A DNA stretch of 64,000 bases from Rhodoferax sp. WC2427 (lineage in GTDB: Bacteria > Pseudomonadota > Gammaproteobacteria > Burkholderiales > Burkholderiaceae_C): NCBI RefSeq assembly GCF_040822085.1, contig NZ_CP162006.1, forward strand, positions 3,968,001 through 4,032,000, written 5' to 3'. Positions 55,254 to 63,985 of the stretch are shown here, one piece after another; the stretch's first letter is position 1; each line of letters begins with the position of its first letter. The translations under genes were made by a program, and so were the position numbers. The notes beneath the pieces were generated by a model. The model did no database searches, was not told the origin of the DNA, and saw only the letters and a program-made list of their open reading frames with translations.

Positions 55254-56180
55254 TCAGGCCAGTGCCACGGCCGCGTAATCCCCGACCTTGTCGGCCAGGC
55301 CGGCGGGTACCAGCAAAGCGCCGGTGGTTAATGCGGGCAAATGGGCATCAATATGCGCCTGCAAACGGGGCAGCAGAAAGTCGCGGTTATGCCAAAACAC
55401 GCTGCCACCCATACTAATGCGCTGCAAATCCAGGATGGCCACCAGGTTGTACAAGGTGCGCCCCATCACGCGGCACAGGTCATCGACGATTTTCAAGGCG
55501 GCAGCATCGCCCGCGCGGGCCGCCTGGAACAGCACCGGCGCCTCCTGGCCAAAGCGGCGGGCGATCGAGTTGCCCGCTACCAGGCCCTCCACGTCGCCCA
55601 CGTTGCCGCAGCCGCACAGGGCGTCGTCGTTGTCGCTCACAAACATATGCCCCGCGTGGCCGGCATTGCCGTTTTTGCCGCGCAGCACATGGCCGTCCAC
55701 GCACAGGCCGACGCCGATGCCGGTACTCCAGGTGACGTAGGCACAGTGGTCAAAGCCTTTCAAGGCGCCCCAGTGGCGTTCGGCCTCCAGCGCGGCGACG
55801 CAGTCGTTTTCGATACGCACGCGGGCGAAGCGGGCTCCCAGCGGGGCTTCCAGCAAGGCGGTGGTCCAGTCGTTGGGCAGGCCACGCGCCGGGCCGGCCA
55901 TGCCGCCGCAGATATTGGGACCGGCCAGTTCGATGAGGCCGTCGTTGATGATGAACGGGCCGGCCGACGAGACACCGGCGTTTTGCACCGATGCGGGGTC
56001 TACGCCGAGCTCGGCACAGGTTTCATCGACCATGCGGATGATCTGCACCGCCAGCGCGTCGTTTTTGCCGGTTTTGGCAGTGGGTTCGGTGCGGCGGCCT
56101 TGCAGCACCGGCAGGTCGTCGTTACCGCTGGCCAGGCTCACGGCAACCTTGGTGCCGCCGACGTCGATACATGCTTTCAT
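55254..56180 (-). CDS. ROK-family sugar kinase
   Basis: A 308-residue kinase of the ROK group (glucokinase or N-acetylhexosamine kinase type). The ATP-binding DVGGTKVAVSLA is at residues 5-16; GxGxG-like SAGPFIINDG near 95, the sugar-binding ENDCVAALEAE near 130, and the zinc-binding CGCGNVGDVEGLVAG near 190 (ROK signature with H and three Cys) are present. The sugar is unknown. It is not linked to the ABC transporter by an operon, although it might use the same sugar. Confidence 0.92.
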   Translation of the reverse strand: MKACIDVGGTKVAVSLASGNDDLPVLQGRRTEPTAKTGKNDALAVQIIRMVDETCAELGVDPASVQNAGVSSAGPFIINDGLIELAGPNICGGMAGPARGLPNDWTTALLEAPLGARFARVRIENDCVAALEAERHWGALKGFDHCAYVTWSTGIGVGLCVDGHVLRGKNGNAGHAGHMFVSDNDDALCGCGNVGDVEGLVAGNSIARRFGQEAPVLFQAARAGDAAALKIVDDLCRVMGRTLYNLVAILDLQRISMGGSVFWHNRDFLLPRLQAHIDAHLPALTTGALLVPAGLADKVGDYAAVALA

Positions 56181-56193
56181 GGAGCTCTTTTCA

Positions 56194-56388
56194 TTAGATA
56201 AATTTAGCGACCAGGCCTGCAACCAGGCTGAGGACGAGGGTGGTGGTGATTGGAATGAACCAGGGCCGGCCGAAGAGCCGAAAGCGCAAGTCGCCCGGCA
56301 GTCTGCCAAAACCCAGCTTCTGCAGCAACGGGGAAAACCAGTCTATGAGTAACAAGGCGAAAAAGATGACCAGCAGCCAACGGAACAT
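56194..56388 (-). CDS. DUF2905 small membrane protein
   Basis: A 64-residue protein with two transmembrane segments (FRWLLVIFFALLLIDWF at residues 2-18 and ITTTLVLSLVAGLVAKF at 47-63) joined by a loop with GRLPGDLRFR, the DUF2905 signature. Function unknown. It sits between the methyltransferase and ROK genes on the same strand, spaced by 2 and 13 bases, so the three form an operon. Confidence 0.85.
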   Translation of the reverse strand: MFRWLLVIFFALLLIDWFSPLLQKLGFGRLPGDLRFRLFGRPWFIPITTTLVLSLVAGLVAKFI

Positions 56389-56390
56389 GG

Positions 56391-57485
56391 CTAAAGGGTG
56401 TGGCTGCGGTCGCCCTGGGTGAAGCCCAGCGGCTCCCACTCCTGGCCAGCGCCAAACGCCACCACCTTGAACAATTCGCCCATTTCGTGTTCCGTGATCA
56501 ATTTAAGGGCTTGCGCCCGTTCCATATGCGTAGCGTGCTCCATTTTAGATAGCAAACCACAGTTCATCAGAAACCGCGCCTGGCTGGTGTAGCCCAGCAC
56601 GTTGAGGCCCGCGTCCTGCCCGGCCAGGGCGATGCCGCTGAAGTTGACGTGGGCGGTGATGTCCTTCAGCCCCACCAGGGCCAGCGGGTCGGGGTCGGCG
56701 CGGTGCTGGTAGTGGCACATCACCGTGCCGGTGCTGCGCTGCGGGTGGTAGTACTCGGCCTCGGGGAAGCCATAGTCCAGAAAGAAGGCCGCGCCCTGGG
56801 TGAGCCGGTCGGCCAGGGTGCGGATGAAGGACTCGGCCTGGGGGTGGATTTCGGTCAGGTAGTCGTGCGGGCCGTCGATGCCACAGGGCGGACGCAGGGC
56901 GGTGGGGCGGTCTTGCCAGGTGAACTCTTCGCCAGACCACGCCACGCCGCGCTCATGCCACACGCCGCCGACCCGGGCCAGCAGCTGCACCGGCATCGCG
57001 TCCAGCACCTCGTTGCCCACCACCACTGCCTGCAGCGTGGCGGGCAGCTCGGTCACCCACTGCACCTTGTCGGCAAAGCGGGCCAGGCGCAGCTGCTGGC
57101 GGGCCCGCAACGTGCCCGACAGGTCGACGATGCAATAGCGCTGCACCTGGTCGCCCAGGGCTTCGAGCAGCTGCAGCGCCAGCGCACCCGAACCCGCGCC
57201 GAACTCCCACACCTCGGTGGTACCGGTGGCTTGCAGCGCCTGGGCCACCTGCGTGGCCAGGGCCTGGCCAAACAGGCCGGACAGCTCGGGCGCGGTGACA
57301 AAGTCGCTGCCGTCGGCATCCTGGCTGCCGAACTTGGGGCGCTCGTTGGCGTAGTAGCCCAAACCGGGGTGGTACAGGGCCTGGGCCATGAACTGGTCAA
57401 AGGGGATCCAGCCGTCGGCGGCTGCAATAGCCCCCCGAATCTCGGTCTGGAGCGCGATCGTTAAACTGGGCGATGTTTTTTCCAC
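56391..57485 (-). CDS. SAM-dependent methyltransferase of the MidA/NDUFAF7 family
   Basis: About 364 residues. The start follows the family (GWIPFDQFMAQALYHPGLGYYA near 30), then SAM-binding VWEFGAGSGALALQLLEAL near 95 and the VVGNEVLDAMPVQLL motif near 150. The mitochondrial relative methylates a complex I subunit; the bacterial substrate is uncertain. The start is unclear: I used the GTG at 57485, which leaves a short gap to the divergent SDR gene at 57503; an ATG at 57545 would overlap that gene by 43 bases. Confidence 0.85.
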   Translation of the reverse strand: MEKTSPSLTIALQTEIRGAIAAADGWIPFDQFMAQALYHPGLGYYANERPKFGSQDADGSDFVTAPELSGLFGQALATQVAQALQATGTTEVWEFGAGSGALALQLLEALGDQVQRYCIVDLSGTLRARQQLRLARFADKVQWVTELPATLQAVVVGNEVLDAMPVQLLARVGGVWHERGVAWSGEEFTWQDRPTALRPPCGIDGPHDYLTEIHPQAESFIRTLADRLTQGAAFFLDYGFPEAEYYHPQRSTGTVMCHYQHRADPDPLALVGLKDITAHVNFSGIALAGQDAGLNVLGYTSQARFLMNCGLLSKMEHATHMERAQALKLITEHEMGELFKVVAFGAGQEWEPLGFTQGDRSHTL

Positions 57486-57502
57486 CCACGGATTGTCTCT
57501 GA

Positions 57503-58303
57503 ATGTTGCCACCAAACCCGCCCGTCCCCCCAGCCCGTACTGCATTGGTAACTGGTGCGGGCAAACGGCTGGGCCGCGAAATTGCCCTGGCCCTGGCGGC
57601 AGGCGGCTGGCAGGTAGCGGTGCACTACCGACACTCCGAGCACGATGCTATTCAAACTGTAGCTGACTGCGCCGATATTACAAGCGCTAGCGGCCTAAAA
57701 CACCATATGTTTCAGGCCGATCTGGCCGACGAAGCCGCCGTACGCGCCCTGCTGCCCCGCGTGGTGGCGCACTTTGGCGCGGTAGACGCGGTGGTGAATT
57801 GCGCCTCCACTTTTGAGCACGACAACGCCGCCACCTTTGGCTTTGCCGCACTGGAGCAGCATCTGCGCAGCAATACCGGCGCACCGATTTTGCTGGCCCA
57901 GGCCCTGCACAGCCACCTGCAAGCGCGCAATGCGGGGGGTGCGGTGGTCAATCTGCTGGACCAGAAGCTGTGGAACCTGAACCCTGACTTTTTCAGCTAC
58001 ACCCTGTCCAAAGCCGCGCTGGAGGTGGCCAACACCATGCTGGCGCAGGCCCTGGCGCCGCATGTGCGGGTGGTGGGCGTAGCCCCCGGCCTGACGCTCA
58101 AGAGCCACATGCTCAGTGACGAACAGTTTGCCGTGCTGCACCAGATCTCGCCGCTGGGCCGCTCGTCCACCGCGGTCGATGTGGCGGCCACGGTGAAGTT
58201 TGCACTGGAAAATGGCTCCATCACCGGCACCACCCTGCTGGTGGACGGCGGCCAACACCTGATGCAATTCGAGCGGGACTTTTCCCTCATGGACCTTACC
58301 TAA
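57503..58303 (+). CDS. Short-chain dehydrogenase, pteridine reductase/FolM-like
   Basis: A 266-residue SDR. NADP-binding TGAGKRLGREIA near residue 17 (the R of FolM-type proteins), NCAS near 98, and catalytic YTLSKAAL near 166. It is followed within ten bases by folB, which supports dihydropteridine reduction (FolM/PTR1). Residues 50-63 (VADCADITSASGLK) come from repeat copy R13 inside the gene and make the loop before QADLADE about four residues longer than usual. Confidence 0.88.
   Translation: MLPPNPPVPPARTALVTGAGKRLGREIALALAAGGWQVAVHYRHSEHDAIQTVADCADITSASGLKHHMFQADLADEAAVRALLPRVVAHFGAVDAVVNCASTFEHDNAATFGFAALEQHLRSNTGAPILLAQALHSHLQARNAGGAVVNLLDQKLWNLNPDFFSYTLSKAALEVANTMLAQALAPHVRVVGVAPGLTLKSHMLSDEQFAVLHQISPLGRSSTAVDVAATVKFALENGSITGTTLLVDGGQHLMQFERDFSLMDLT
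57645..57701 (+). repeat. Palindromic repeat copy R13, inserted in-frame in the SDR gene
   Basis: Outer box TGCTATTCAAA, diverged arms GTAGCTGACTGCGCC and ACAAGCGCTAGCGGCCTAA. It is read as VADCADITSASGL, the same frame as R1, R4 and R12. It is the most diverged intragenic copy in its left half. Confidence 0.7.
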
Positions 58304-58312
58304 AAAAACACT

Positions 58313-58684
58313 ATGTCCCACATTTCCGGCAACCAAACCCTGCAACTCTCCGGCCTGCGCTTCAACGCCAACCTGGGGATCCTGGAATCCGAAAAAACCA
58401 CGCCGCAGCCCATCCTGGTGGATGCCGAACTCAACCTGGGGCCCCAGCCGCTGGAGCCCAGCGACGACGACATCCACCACGTGCTCGACTACCGCAAGGT
58501 GCGCCAGATCATCATCGACGACTGCACCGCCCAGCATGTGAACCTGCTGGAGAGCATGATCGGCAAGCTGGCCCAGCGCCTGATGCAGCTGCCCGGCGTG
58601 TTGGGTGTGCGCGTCAAAATCGCCAAGCTGGAGATTTTTGACGACTGCGAAGTGGCCATCCGGGTCGAAACAGGGCAGTGGTGA
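58313..58684 (+). CDS. folB: Dihydroneopterin aldolase FolB
   Basis: A 123-residue enzyme of folate synthesis, splitting dihydroneopterin to hydroxymethyl-dihydropterin and glycolaldehyde. The family features are GLRFNANLGILESEK near residue 14, DIHHVLDYRKVRQII near 52 (acid base region) and the Glu in LLESMIGKLAQRL near 79. The gene follows the pteridine-reductase-like SDR by nine bases, so they form a folate unit. Confidence 0.93.
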   Translation: MSHISGNQTLQLSGLRFNANLGILESEKTTPQPILVDAELNLGPQPLEPSDDDIHHVLDYRKVRQIIIDDCTAQHVNLLESMIGKLAQRLMQLPGVLGVRVKIAKLEIFDDCEVAIRVETGQW

Positions 58685-58774
58685 GCCTGAAATACGCATA
58701 GCATGCACTACGCGTAATAATATGTATCCGCCATCCTCTTCACAGGGTGCACAGAGCCCCCCTTGGAGAGCTGA

Positions 58775-59551
58775 ATGACACTGTTGGCTTCCCGCGCAAT
58801 TCACCGCCGCACTGTATTGCGCATCGCAGCCCTGGGCCTGTGGGCCTGCGCTGTATCGGCCCAGGCTGTCGAAACCATCCGCATCCTGACGGAAGAGTAC
58901 CCACCCTTCAATTTCACCGACAAAGGCCGCATCACCGGCCTGGGGACCGAAGTGGTGCAGGCGGTGCTCAGGGAAATCAACGTCGAAGGCCAGTTCCAAT
59001 CGGTACCGTGGGCCCGCGCCTACGAGACCACGCAAACCAACGCCAACGTGCTGATCTACTCGATCAACCGGTCCAAGGAACGCGAAAAACTCTTCAAATG
59101 GGTGGGTCCGATCACCCCTACCGACTTCTATCTGTTCTCGCTGAAATCCCGCAACGTGCACCTGGGCAGCCTGGAGGACGCCAAAGCCCTGCAAATCGGC
59201 ACCGTCAACCAGGACATTGGCGAGCAGTATCTGGTGTCCCAGGGGTTTGCGCTGGGCCACAACCTGCAGTCCAGCACCCGGTATGAGCTGAACTACGAAA
59301 AGCTCAAACTCGGCCGGGTCGATTTGTGGGTGATGAACGAGCTGGGGGCCTACTATATGGTGCGCCAGGCCGGGGATGACCCCGCCGAGATGCTGAACAA
59401 GGTACTGCGCATCGCCGACATCAGCGGCAGCGGCAACTACATGGCTTTTGGCCTGAAAACCCCGGATGCCGTGGTGGAGCGCTTCCGCAAAGGCCTGGAC
59501 GCCATCAAAAAGAACGGCATCTACGACGCGCTGCAGAAAAAATGGCTCTAA
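58775..59551 (+). CDS. Periplasmic binding protein, family 3 type, linked to a diguanylate cyclase
   Basis: A 258-residue exported protein with a signal peptide (about 31 residues, ending VSAQA, with a twin-Arg-like HRRTVLR start) and a solute-binding fold (TEEYPPFNFTDKGRITGLGT, typical of polar amino-acid receptors). The segment WARAYETTQTNANVLIYSI is very similar to the second receptor at 60927. There is no permease or ATPase. Its stop overlaps the diguanylate cyclase start by ten bases, so it probably feeds ligand status to that protein. Confidence 0.88.
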   Translation: MTLLASRAIHRRTVLRIAALGLWACAVSAQAVETIRILTEEYPPFNFTDKGRITGLGTEVVQAVLREINVEGQFQSVPWARAYETTQTNANVLIYSINRSKEREKLFKWVGPITPTDFYLFSLKSRNVHLGSLEDAKALQIGTVNQDIGEQYLVSQGFALGHNLQSSTRYELNYEKLKLGRVDLWVMNELGAYYMVRQAGDDPAEMLNKVLRIADISGSGNYMAFGLKTPDAVVERFRKGLDAIKKNGIYDALQKKWL

Positions 59552-60894
59552 AAGCCGCCAAGCCCACCACCCTGGGCGGACGCATTGTGTGGGCCACACT
59601 GATGTTTTGCCTGCTGTTCACCCTGGTGGTGGTGGCCGTGCGCACCTGGTCGGCCTGGCAAAGCAATGTGGCCCGCATGTCGGGCGAAATAGCGCTGATC
59701 GCGCAGGTCTACCAGCAGACCGTGTCCAAATCCATCTGGGAGATGGACCGCGACACCCTGCAGACCCACATCAACAGCATGGCCAATGCAGCCTCGGTGG
59801 GCCAGGTGGTGGTGACGCTGCAGTCTGCCAACCACACCCCTGAAGTGTTCCGGCGGGTGCGCGACGGGTGGAAGCCTTCCACCCAGGCGCCGACGCTGGA
59901 CCGCACGCTGGACTACGAATTGTTTGCGGGCAACCACGAGACTGTGGGCCATCTGGTGTTGTATGGCGACGAGCGGGTACTGTGGATACGCTTGCGCGGC
60001 GAGGTGGCGGAAATCGTCGCCACCCAGATCGCCCAGTCCTTGTTGCTGGCCAGCCTGATCATGCTGCTGCTGAACCGCCTGGTCACGGTGCATGTGCGCC
60101 GCATCGCCCAGCACCTGGGCCAATTGACCCCCGCCAACCTGCGCCAGCGGCTGGCCCTGGACCGCGCGCCCACCCGGCAGGACGAACTGACGCAACTGGT
60201 GGACGGGGTCAACCACCTGCAAACCACGCTGTCCGACTACCTGGAGAAGCAACAGCGCGATGAAGCAGAACTGCTGATCCACCGCGATAACCTGACCGCG
60301 CTGGTGCGCGAACGCACTGCCGCACTGGAAAGCGCCAACAGCCAACTGGAAGACACCAACACCCGGTTGGACGGCCTGGCACGCACCGATCCACTGACCG
60401 GCCTGGCCAACCGCCGCCAATTTGACGAAATGAAGCAGATCGAGTTTCGCCGGGCCCTGCGCACCGGCCACCCGCTGACCTTGCTGGTCTGCGACATTGA
60501 TTGCTTCAAGCGCTACAACGACACCTATGGCCACGCCAGCGGCGACCAGTGCCTGCGCGCCGTAGCCGCGGCCCTTGGAGCGGGCAGCGCACGGGCCGGA
60601 GACCTGGTGGCCCGCATCGGCGGCGAAGAATTTGCCGTGCTCCTGCCCGCCACCGATGCCACCCAGGGCACGCTGCTGGCCAACCAGCTGCTGCGCGCGG
60701 TGGCCGATCTGGGCATCGCCCACAGCAACTCCGATGCCGCGTCGGTGGTCACCATCAGCGTTGGCCTGGCCCAACTCGACCCCAAACAGGTGGACCAGTT
60801 CGAGACCCTGTTCGACCAGGCCGACAAAGCCCTCTACCAGGCCAAAAGCGCCGGCCGCAACCGGGTGGTGGCGCACGGGCAGGGCCCGGCATGA
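59542..60894 (+). CDS. Membrane diguanylate cyclase with periplasmic sensor region and HAMP
   Basis: A 450-residue protein: TM1 (residues 12-34, IVWATLMFCLLFTLVVVAVR), a periplasmic sensor region (35-150), TM2 near 165, HAMP-like linker with coiled coil to 280, and GGDEF. The active-site motif is GGEEF in ARIGGEEFAVLL near residue 355; LARTDPLTGLANRRQFDE precedes it. It overlaps the first receptor gene and its stop overlaps an ATG of the second, so all three are co-translated. It makes c-di-GMP in response to a periplasmic signal. Confidence 0.93.
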   Translation: MALKAAKPTTLGGRIVWATLMFCLLFTLVVVAVRTWSAWQSNVARMSGEIALIAQVYQQTVSKSIWEMDRDTLQTHINSMANAASVGQVVVTLQSANHTPEVFRRVRDGWKPSTQAPTLDRTLDYELFAGNHETVGHLVLYGDERVLWIRLRGEVAEIVATQIAQSLLLASLIMLLLNRLVTVHVRRIAQHLGQLTPANLRQRLALDRAPTRQDELTQLVDGVNHLQTTLSDYLEKQQRDEAELLIHRDNLTALVRERTAALESANSQLEDTNTRLDGLARTDPLTGLANRRQFDEMKQIEFRRALRTGHPLTLLVCDIDCFKRYNDTYGHASGDQCLRAVAAALGAGSARAGDLVARIGGEEFAVLLPATDATQGTLLANQLLRAVADLGIAHSNSDAASVVTISVGLAQLDPKQVDQFETLFDQADKALYQAKSAGRNRVVAHGQGPA

Positions 60895-60926
60895 CCCCGT
60901 TCCCTTCCACTCCGCAGGAACTCCGC

Positions 60927-61679
60927 ATGACAACTGCACGGCGCGCCGCCCTCCTCGCCTGGGCCCTGCTGCTACCGCTGAGCCCTTGGGCGCAGACGGT
61001 GCAGGTGGTGACCGAAACCACACCCTTCGTCTACATGCAAGATGGCAAGATTGCCGGCCCGGCCACCGAGGTGCTGGAAAAAACCCTGCAACTGGCGGGC
61101 ATCAAAGACTACCGCCTCAACGTATACCCCTGGGCCCGTGCCTACGACATGGCGCAAAACGAGCCCAATGTGCTGATCTACCTGGTGGCCCGCACCCCCG
61201 AGCGCGAGGCCAAATTCCAGTGGGTCGGCGAATTCATGCAAACCCGCTACCACCTGTACAAACTGCGCGAGCGAGCCGACATCCGCGCCAGCAATCTGGA
61301 TGCGGCGCGCCAGTTCACCATCGGCGTGATGCGCGACGACCTGCGCCACCAGTTCCTGCAGCAGCAGGGCTTTACCCGGCTGGTGATGTCGGCGCAAACC
61401 AGCGAAAACTTTGGCCAGTTGCTCAAACACAAGGTGGACATGGTGCCGCTCAGCGAAGCCGGTGCCGAAGCCCAGTGCCGCAGCACCGCGTTCGACTGCG
61501 CCGGGCTGGAGCGGGTGCTGCCCCTGGACGCGCTGACCACCGGCCTCTACATGGCCTACAGCCTGGGCACCCCGCCCGCCTTGGTGCAACGCACCCAGGC
61601 CGCGTTCAAGCAACTCAAGGCCAACGGCACCGTGCAACGCACCATGGAACCCAAGACCACGGTCAGCAAAGCACCCTGA
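60927..61679 (+). CDS. Second periplasmic binding protein of the diguanylate-cyclase module
   Basis: A 250-residue exported receptor paralogous to the one at 58775 (WARAYDMAQNEPNVLIYLV against WARAYETTQTNANVLIYSI). Signal peptide about 22 residues (LLAWALLLPLSPWAQ). The ATG at 60927 has AGGA at good distance; an ATG at 60891 overlapping the cyclase stop would add 12 residues. It has two cysteines (AQCRSTAFDCAG) that could pair. Without a transporter it probably acts in sensing. Confidence 0.87.
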   Translation: MTTARRAALLAWALLLPLSPWAQTVQVVTETTPFVYMQDGKIAGPATEVLEKTLQLAGIKDYRLNVYPWARAYDMAQNEPNVLIYLVARTPEREAKFQWVGEFMQTRYHLYKLRERADIRASNLDAARQFTIGVMRDDLRHQFLQQQGFTRLVMSAQTSENFGQLLKHKVDMVPLSEAGAEAQCRSTAFDCAGLERVLPLDALTTGLYMAYSLGTPPALVQRTQAAFKQLKANGTVQRTMEPKTTVSKAP

Positions 61680-61740
61680 TCTGGCACAGAAAACAGACGA
61701 CGCGGGATAATCGGCATTTTTCAGCACCGATTGCCCCCCT

Positions 61741-62670
61741 ATGAGCGCCGTATGGACCACCGACGAGGTGATTGCCCCCACCTCTCCAGCCGCCCCCGAT
61801 TTCAAGATCGAGCGCGAAACGCATAAATTAGAGAAACGCCTGTGCCGCGAGATGGGCAAGGCCATCGTGGACTACAACATGGTGGAAGAAGGCGACAAGG
61901 TGATGGTGTGCGTGAGCGGCGGCAAGGACAGCTACGCCATGCTGGACATCCTGCTCAAGCTCAAGGCCCGCGCGCCCATCCACTTCGACATCATCGCCGT
62001 CAACCTCGACCAGAAGCAGCCCGGCTTCCCCGCCGACGTGCTGCCCACCTACCTCACCGCCCTGGGTGTGCCCTTTCACATCGAGAACCAGGACACCTAC
62101 AGCATCGTCAAGCGCGTGATCCCCGAGGGCAAGACCACCTGCGGCCTGTGCAGCCGCCTGCGCCGCGGCATTCTGTACCGCGTGGCCGACGAGCTGGGGG
62201 CCACCAAGATTGCGCTGGGCCACCACCGCGACGACATGCTGCAGACCTTCTTCTTGAACATGTTCTTCGGCGGCAAGCTCAAGGGCATGCCGCCCAAGCT
62301 GGTCAGCGACGATGGCCGCCACATCGTCATCCGTCCCCTGGCCTACGTGACGGAGAAAGACCTGACCCGCTGGGCCGCGCACAAGCAGTTCCCCATCATC
62401 CCCTGCACCCTGTGCGGCAGCCAGGAAAACCTGCAGCGCAAGCAGATCGCCCAGATGCTGCAAGAGTGGGAAAAGAAACACCCCGGCCGCATCGAAAGCA
62501 TGTTCAGCGCGCTGCAAAACGTGGTGCCCTCGCACCTGATGGACCGCAGCCGCTACGACTTCGAAGGCCTGCAAACCACCGGCATGCCCAGCGATGACGG
62601 CGACCAGGCGTTTGATGCGCCGACCTTTCCACCCGCAGGTTTGCCCGGTCTGCAGGTCGTGCACCTATGA
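61741..62670 (+). CDS. ttcA: tRNA 2-thiocytidine synthetase TtcA
   Basis: A 309-residue PP-loop enzyme that thiolates C32 of some tRNAs. The ATP pyrophosphatase loop SGGKDS is at residues 59-64; the two CxxC pairs, C134-C137 (TTCGLCSRL) and C222-C225 (PCTLCGS), bind the [4Fe-4S] cluster. Full length. The next gene starts within its last codons (ATGA). miaB, another tRNA-thiolating enzyme, is in this window but far away. Confidence 0.96.
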   Translation: MSAVWTTDEVIAPTSPAAPDFKIERETHKLEKRLCREMGKAIVDYNMVEEGDKVMVCVSGGKDSYAMLDILLKLKARAPIHFDIIAVNLDQKQPGFPADVLPTYLTALGVPFHIENQDTYSIVKRVIPEGKTTCGLCSRLRRGILYRVADELGATKIALGHHRDDMLQTFFLNMFFGGKLKGMPPKLVSDDGRHIVIRPLAYVTEKDLTRWAAHKQFPIIPCTLCGSQENLQRKQIAQMLQEWEKKHPGRIESMFSALQNVVPSHLMDRSRYDFEGLQTTGMPSDDGDQAFDAPTFPPAGLPGLQVVHL

Positions 62671-63269
62671 CCGCCTGGCGCACCCTGCTCTTGGCCGCCG
62701 CCGTGCTGCTGGGCGGCTGCGCCACCACCACCCGGGTGGACAGCGACGTGCAAAGTTTTGCCAACTGGACCAGCGCCGTACCCCGCCCTGTGGGTTTCCG
62801 CTTCGAGCGCCTGCCCTCCCAGCAGACCGATGCCGCGCAGCAAACCGCCGTCGAGCAACTGGCCCTGCCTGCCCTGGCGCAGGCCGGGCTGGTGCTGGAT
62901 GGGCCCAACGCCCGCTTCAGCCTGCAGATCAACACCCAGATGGTCACCGAAAGCACCTGGAGCAACCCCTATGGTCCCTGGGGGCCACGGGGTCCCTGGC
63001 TGGCCGGTGGCCGGGGCCTGCACGGCCCCTTCATGGGCCCGCTGATGCCTCCCATGGAAGTGCGCAGCTACCAGCGCCTGCTCAGCCTGGTGCTGCGCGA
63101 CCTCACCACCGGCCAGGTGGTCTACGAAACCCAGGCCCGCATGGACAGCCGCTGGCCCATCGGCAACGATCTCCTCCCCGCCATGGTCACGGCGGCTCTG
63201 CACGGATTTCCAAACCCTCCCCAGGGCCTGCAGCGCATCACCGTCGACCTGCCCCCCGCCACCCCGTGA
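62667..63269 (+). CDS. DUF4136 lipoprotein
   Basis: A 200-residue lipoprotein with signal peptide [18 protein letters not shown] (lipobox LLGGC, lipidated C18). The DUF4136 fold follows: FANWTSAV...[12 protein letters not shown] near residue 45. The middle is unusually Gly/Pro/Trp-rich ([18 protein letters not shown], residues 103-120). Function unknown. The ATG overlaps the ttcA stop and the gene is followed directly by a phosphatase gene. Confidence 0.85.
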   Translation: MTAWRTLLLAAAVLLGGCATTTRVDSDVQSFANWTSAVPRPVGFRFERLPSQQTDAAQQTAVEQLALPALAQAGLVLDGPNARFSLQINTQMVTESTWSNPYGPWGPRGPWLAGGRGLHGPFMGPLMPPMEVRSYQRLLSLVLRDLTTGQVVYETQARMDSRWPIGNDLLPAMVTAALHGFPNPPQGLQRITVDLPPATP

Positions 63270-63280
63270 AAGCCCCCTTG

Positions 63281-63922
63281 ATGGACGCCACCCGCATCAT
63301 CGCCATCCGCCACGGCGAAACCGCCTGGAACGTCGACACCCGCCTCCAGGGCCAACTGGACATTCCCCTCAACGACACCGGCCGCTGGCAGGCCCACCAA
63401 CTGGCGCTGGCGCTGGCCGGAGAACCCATCACCGCCGTCTACGCCAGCGACCTGTGGCGGGCCTATGAAACCGCGCTGTCGGTGGCCGGGGCGGTCGACC
63501 TGAACATCACCACCGACGAGGGCCTGCGCGAACGCGGCTTTGGCAGCTTCCAGGGCCGCACCTTTACCGAAATTGAAGCCGAACTGCCCGAGCAGGCCTT
63601 GCGCTGGCGCAAGCGCGACCCGACCTTTGCCCCCGAAGGCGGCGAGTGCCTGAACGACTTCCGCGACCGCGTGCTGGCCTGTGTCGACACCCTGGCCGCC
63701 CGCCACCCCGGCGAGCTGATCACCGTGGTGGCCCATGGCGGCGTGATGGACGTGCTGTACCGCGCCGCCACCGGCCAGGGCCTGCAAGCCCCGCGCACCT
63801 GGGACCTGGGCAACGCCGCCATCAACCGCCTGCTGTGGACCCCCGAGGGCTTCACGCTGGTGGGTTGGGCCGACACCAACCACCTGGAGCAGCAGGGCGC
63901 GTTGGACGAAAATTCGGCGTAG
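63281..63922 (+). CDS. Histidine phosphatase family protein
   Basis: A 213-residue phosphatase of the phosphoglycerate-mutase-like family. The phospho-acceptor RHGETAWN is at residues 8-15, the second His in VVAHGGVMDVL near 155, and LRERGFGSFQGRTFTEIE near 82 is typical of GpmB/CobC relatives. The ATG at 63281 is used; a GTG at 63266 overlapping the lipoprotein stop (GTGA) is an alternative. The substrate could be a phosphorylated sugar, nucleotide or cobalamin intermediate. Confidence 0.93.
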   Translation: MDATRIIAIRHGETAWNVDTRLQGQLDIPLNDTGRWQAHQLALALAGEPITAVYASDLWRAYETALSVAGAVDLNITTDEGLRERGFGSFQGRTFTEIEAELPEQALRWRKRDPTFAPEGGECLNDFRDRVLACVDTLAARHPGELITVVAHGGVMDVLYRAATGQGLQAPRTWDLGNAAINRLLWTPEGFTLVGWADTNHLEQQGALDENSA

Positions 63923-63985
63923 TGCTATTTATTTAGGAGCTTCTCACGCCCATTCCATCAGCGTAAGAGCCCGATTTAATCTACA
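63921..63985. repeat. Palindromic repeat copy R14, after the phosphatase gene
   Basis: Left outer box GTGCTATTTATTT, arms AGGAGCTTCTCACGCCCAT and ATCAGCGTAAGAGCCCGATTT. It begins at the stop codon. Whether the next gene is convergent is outside the window. Confidence 0.85.
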
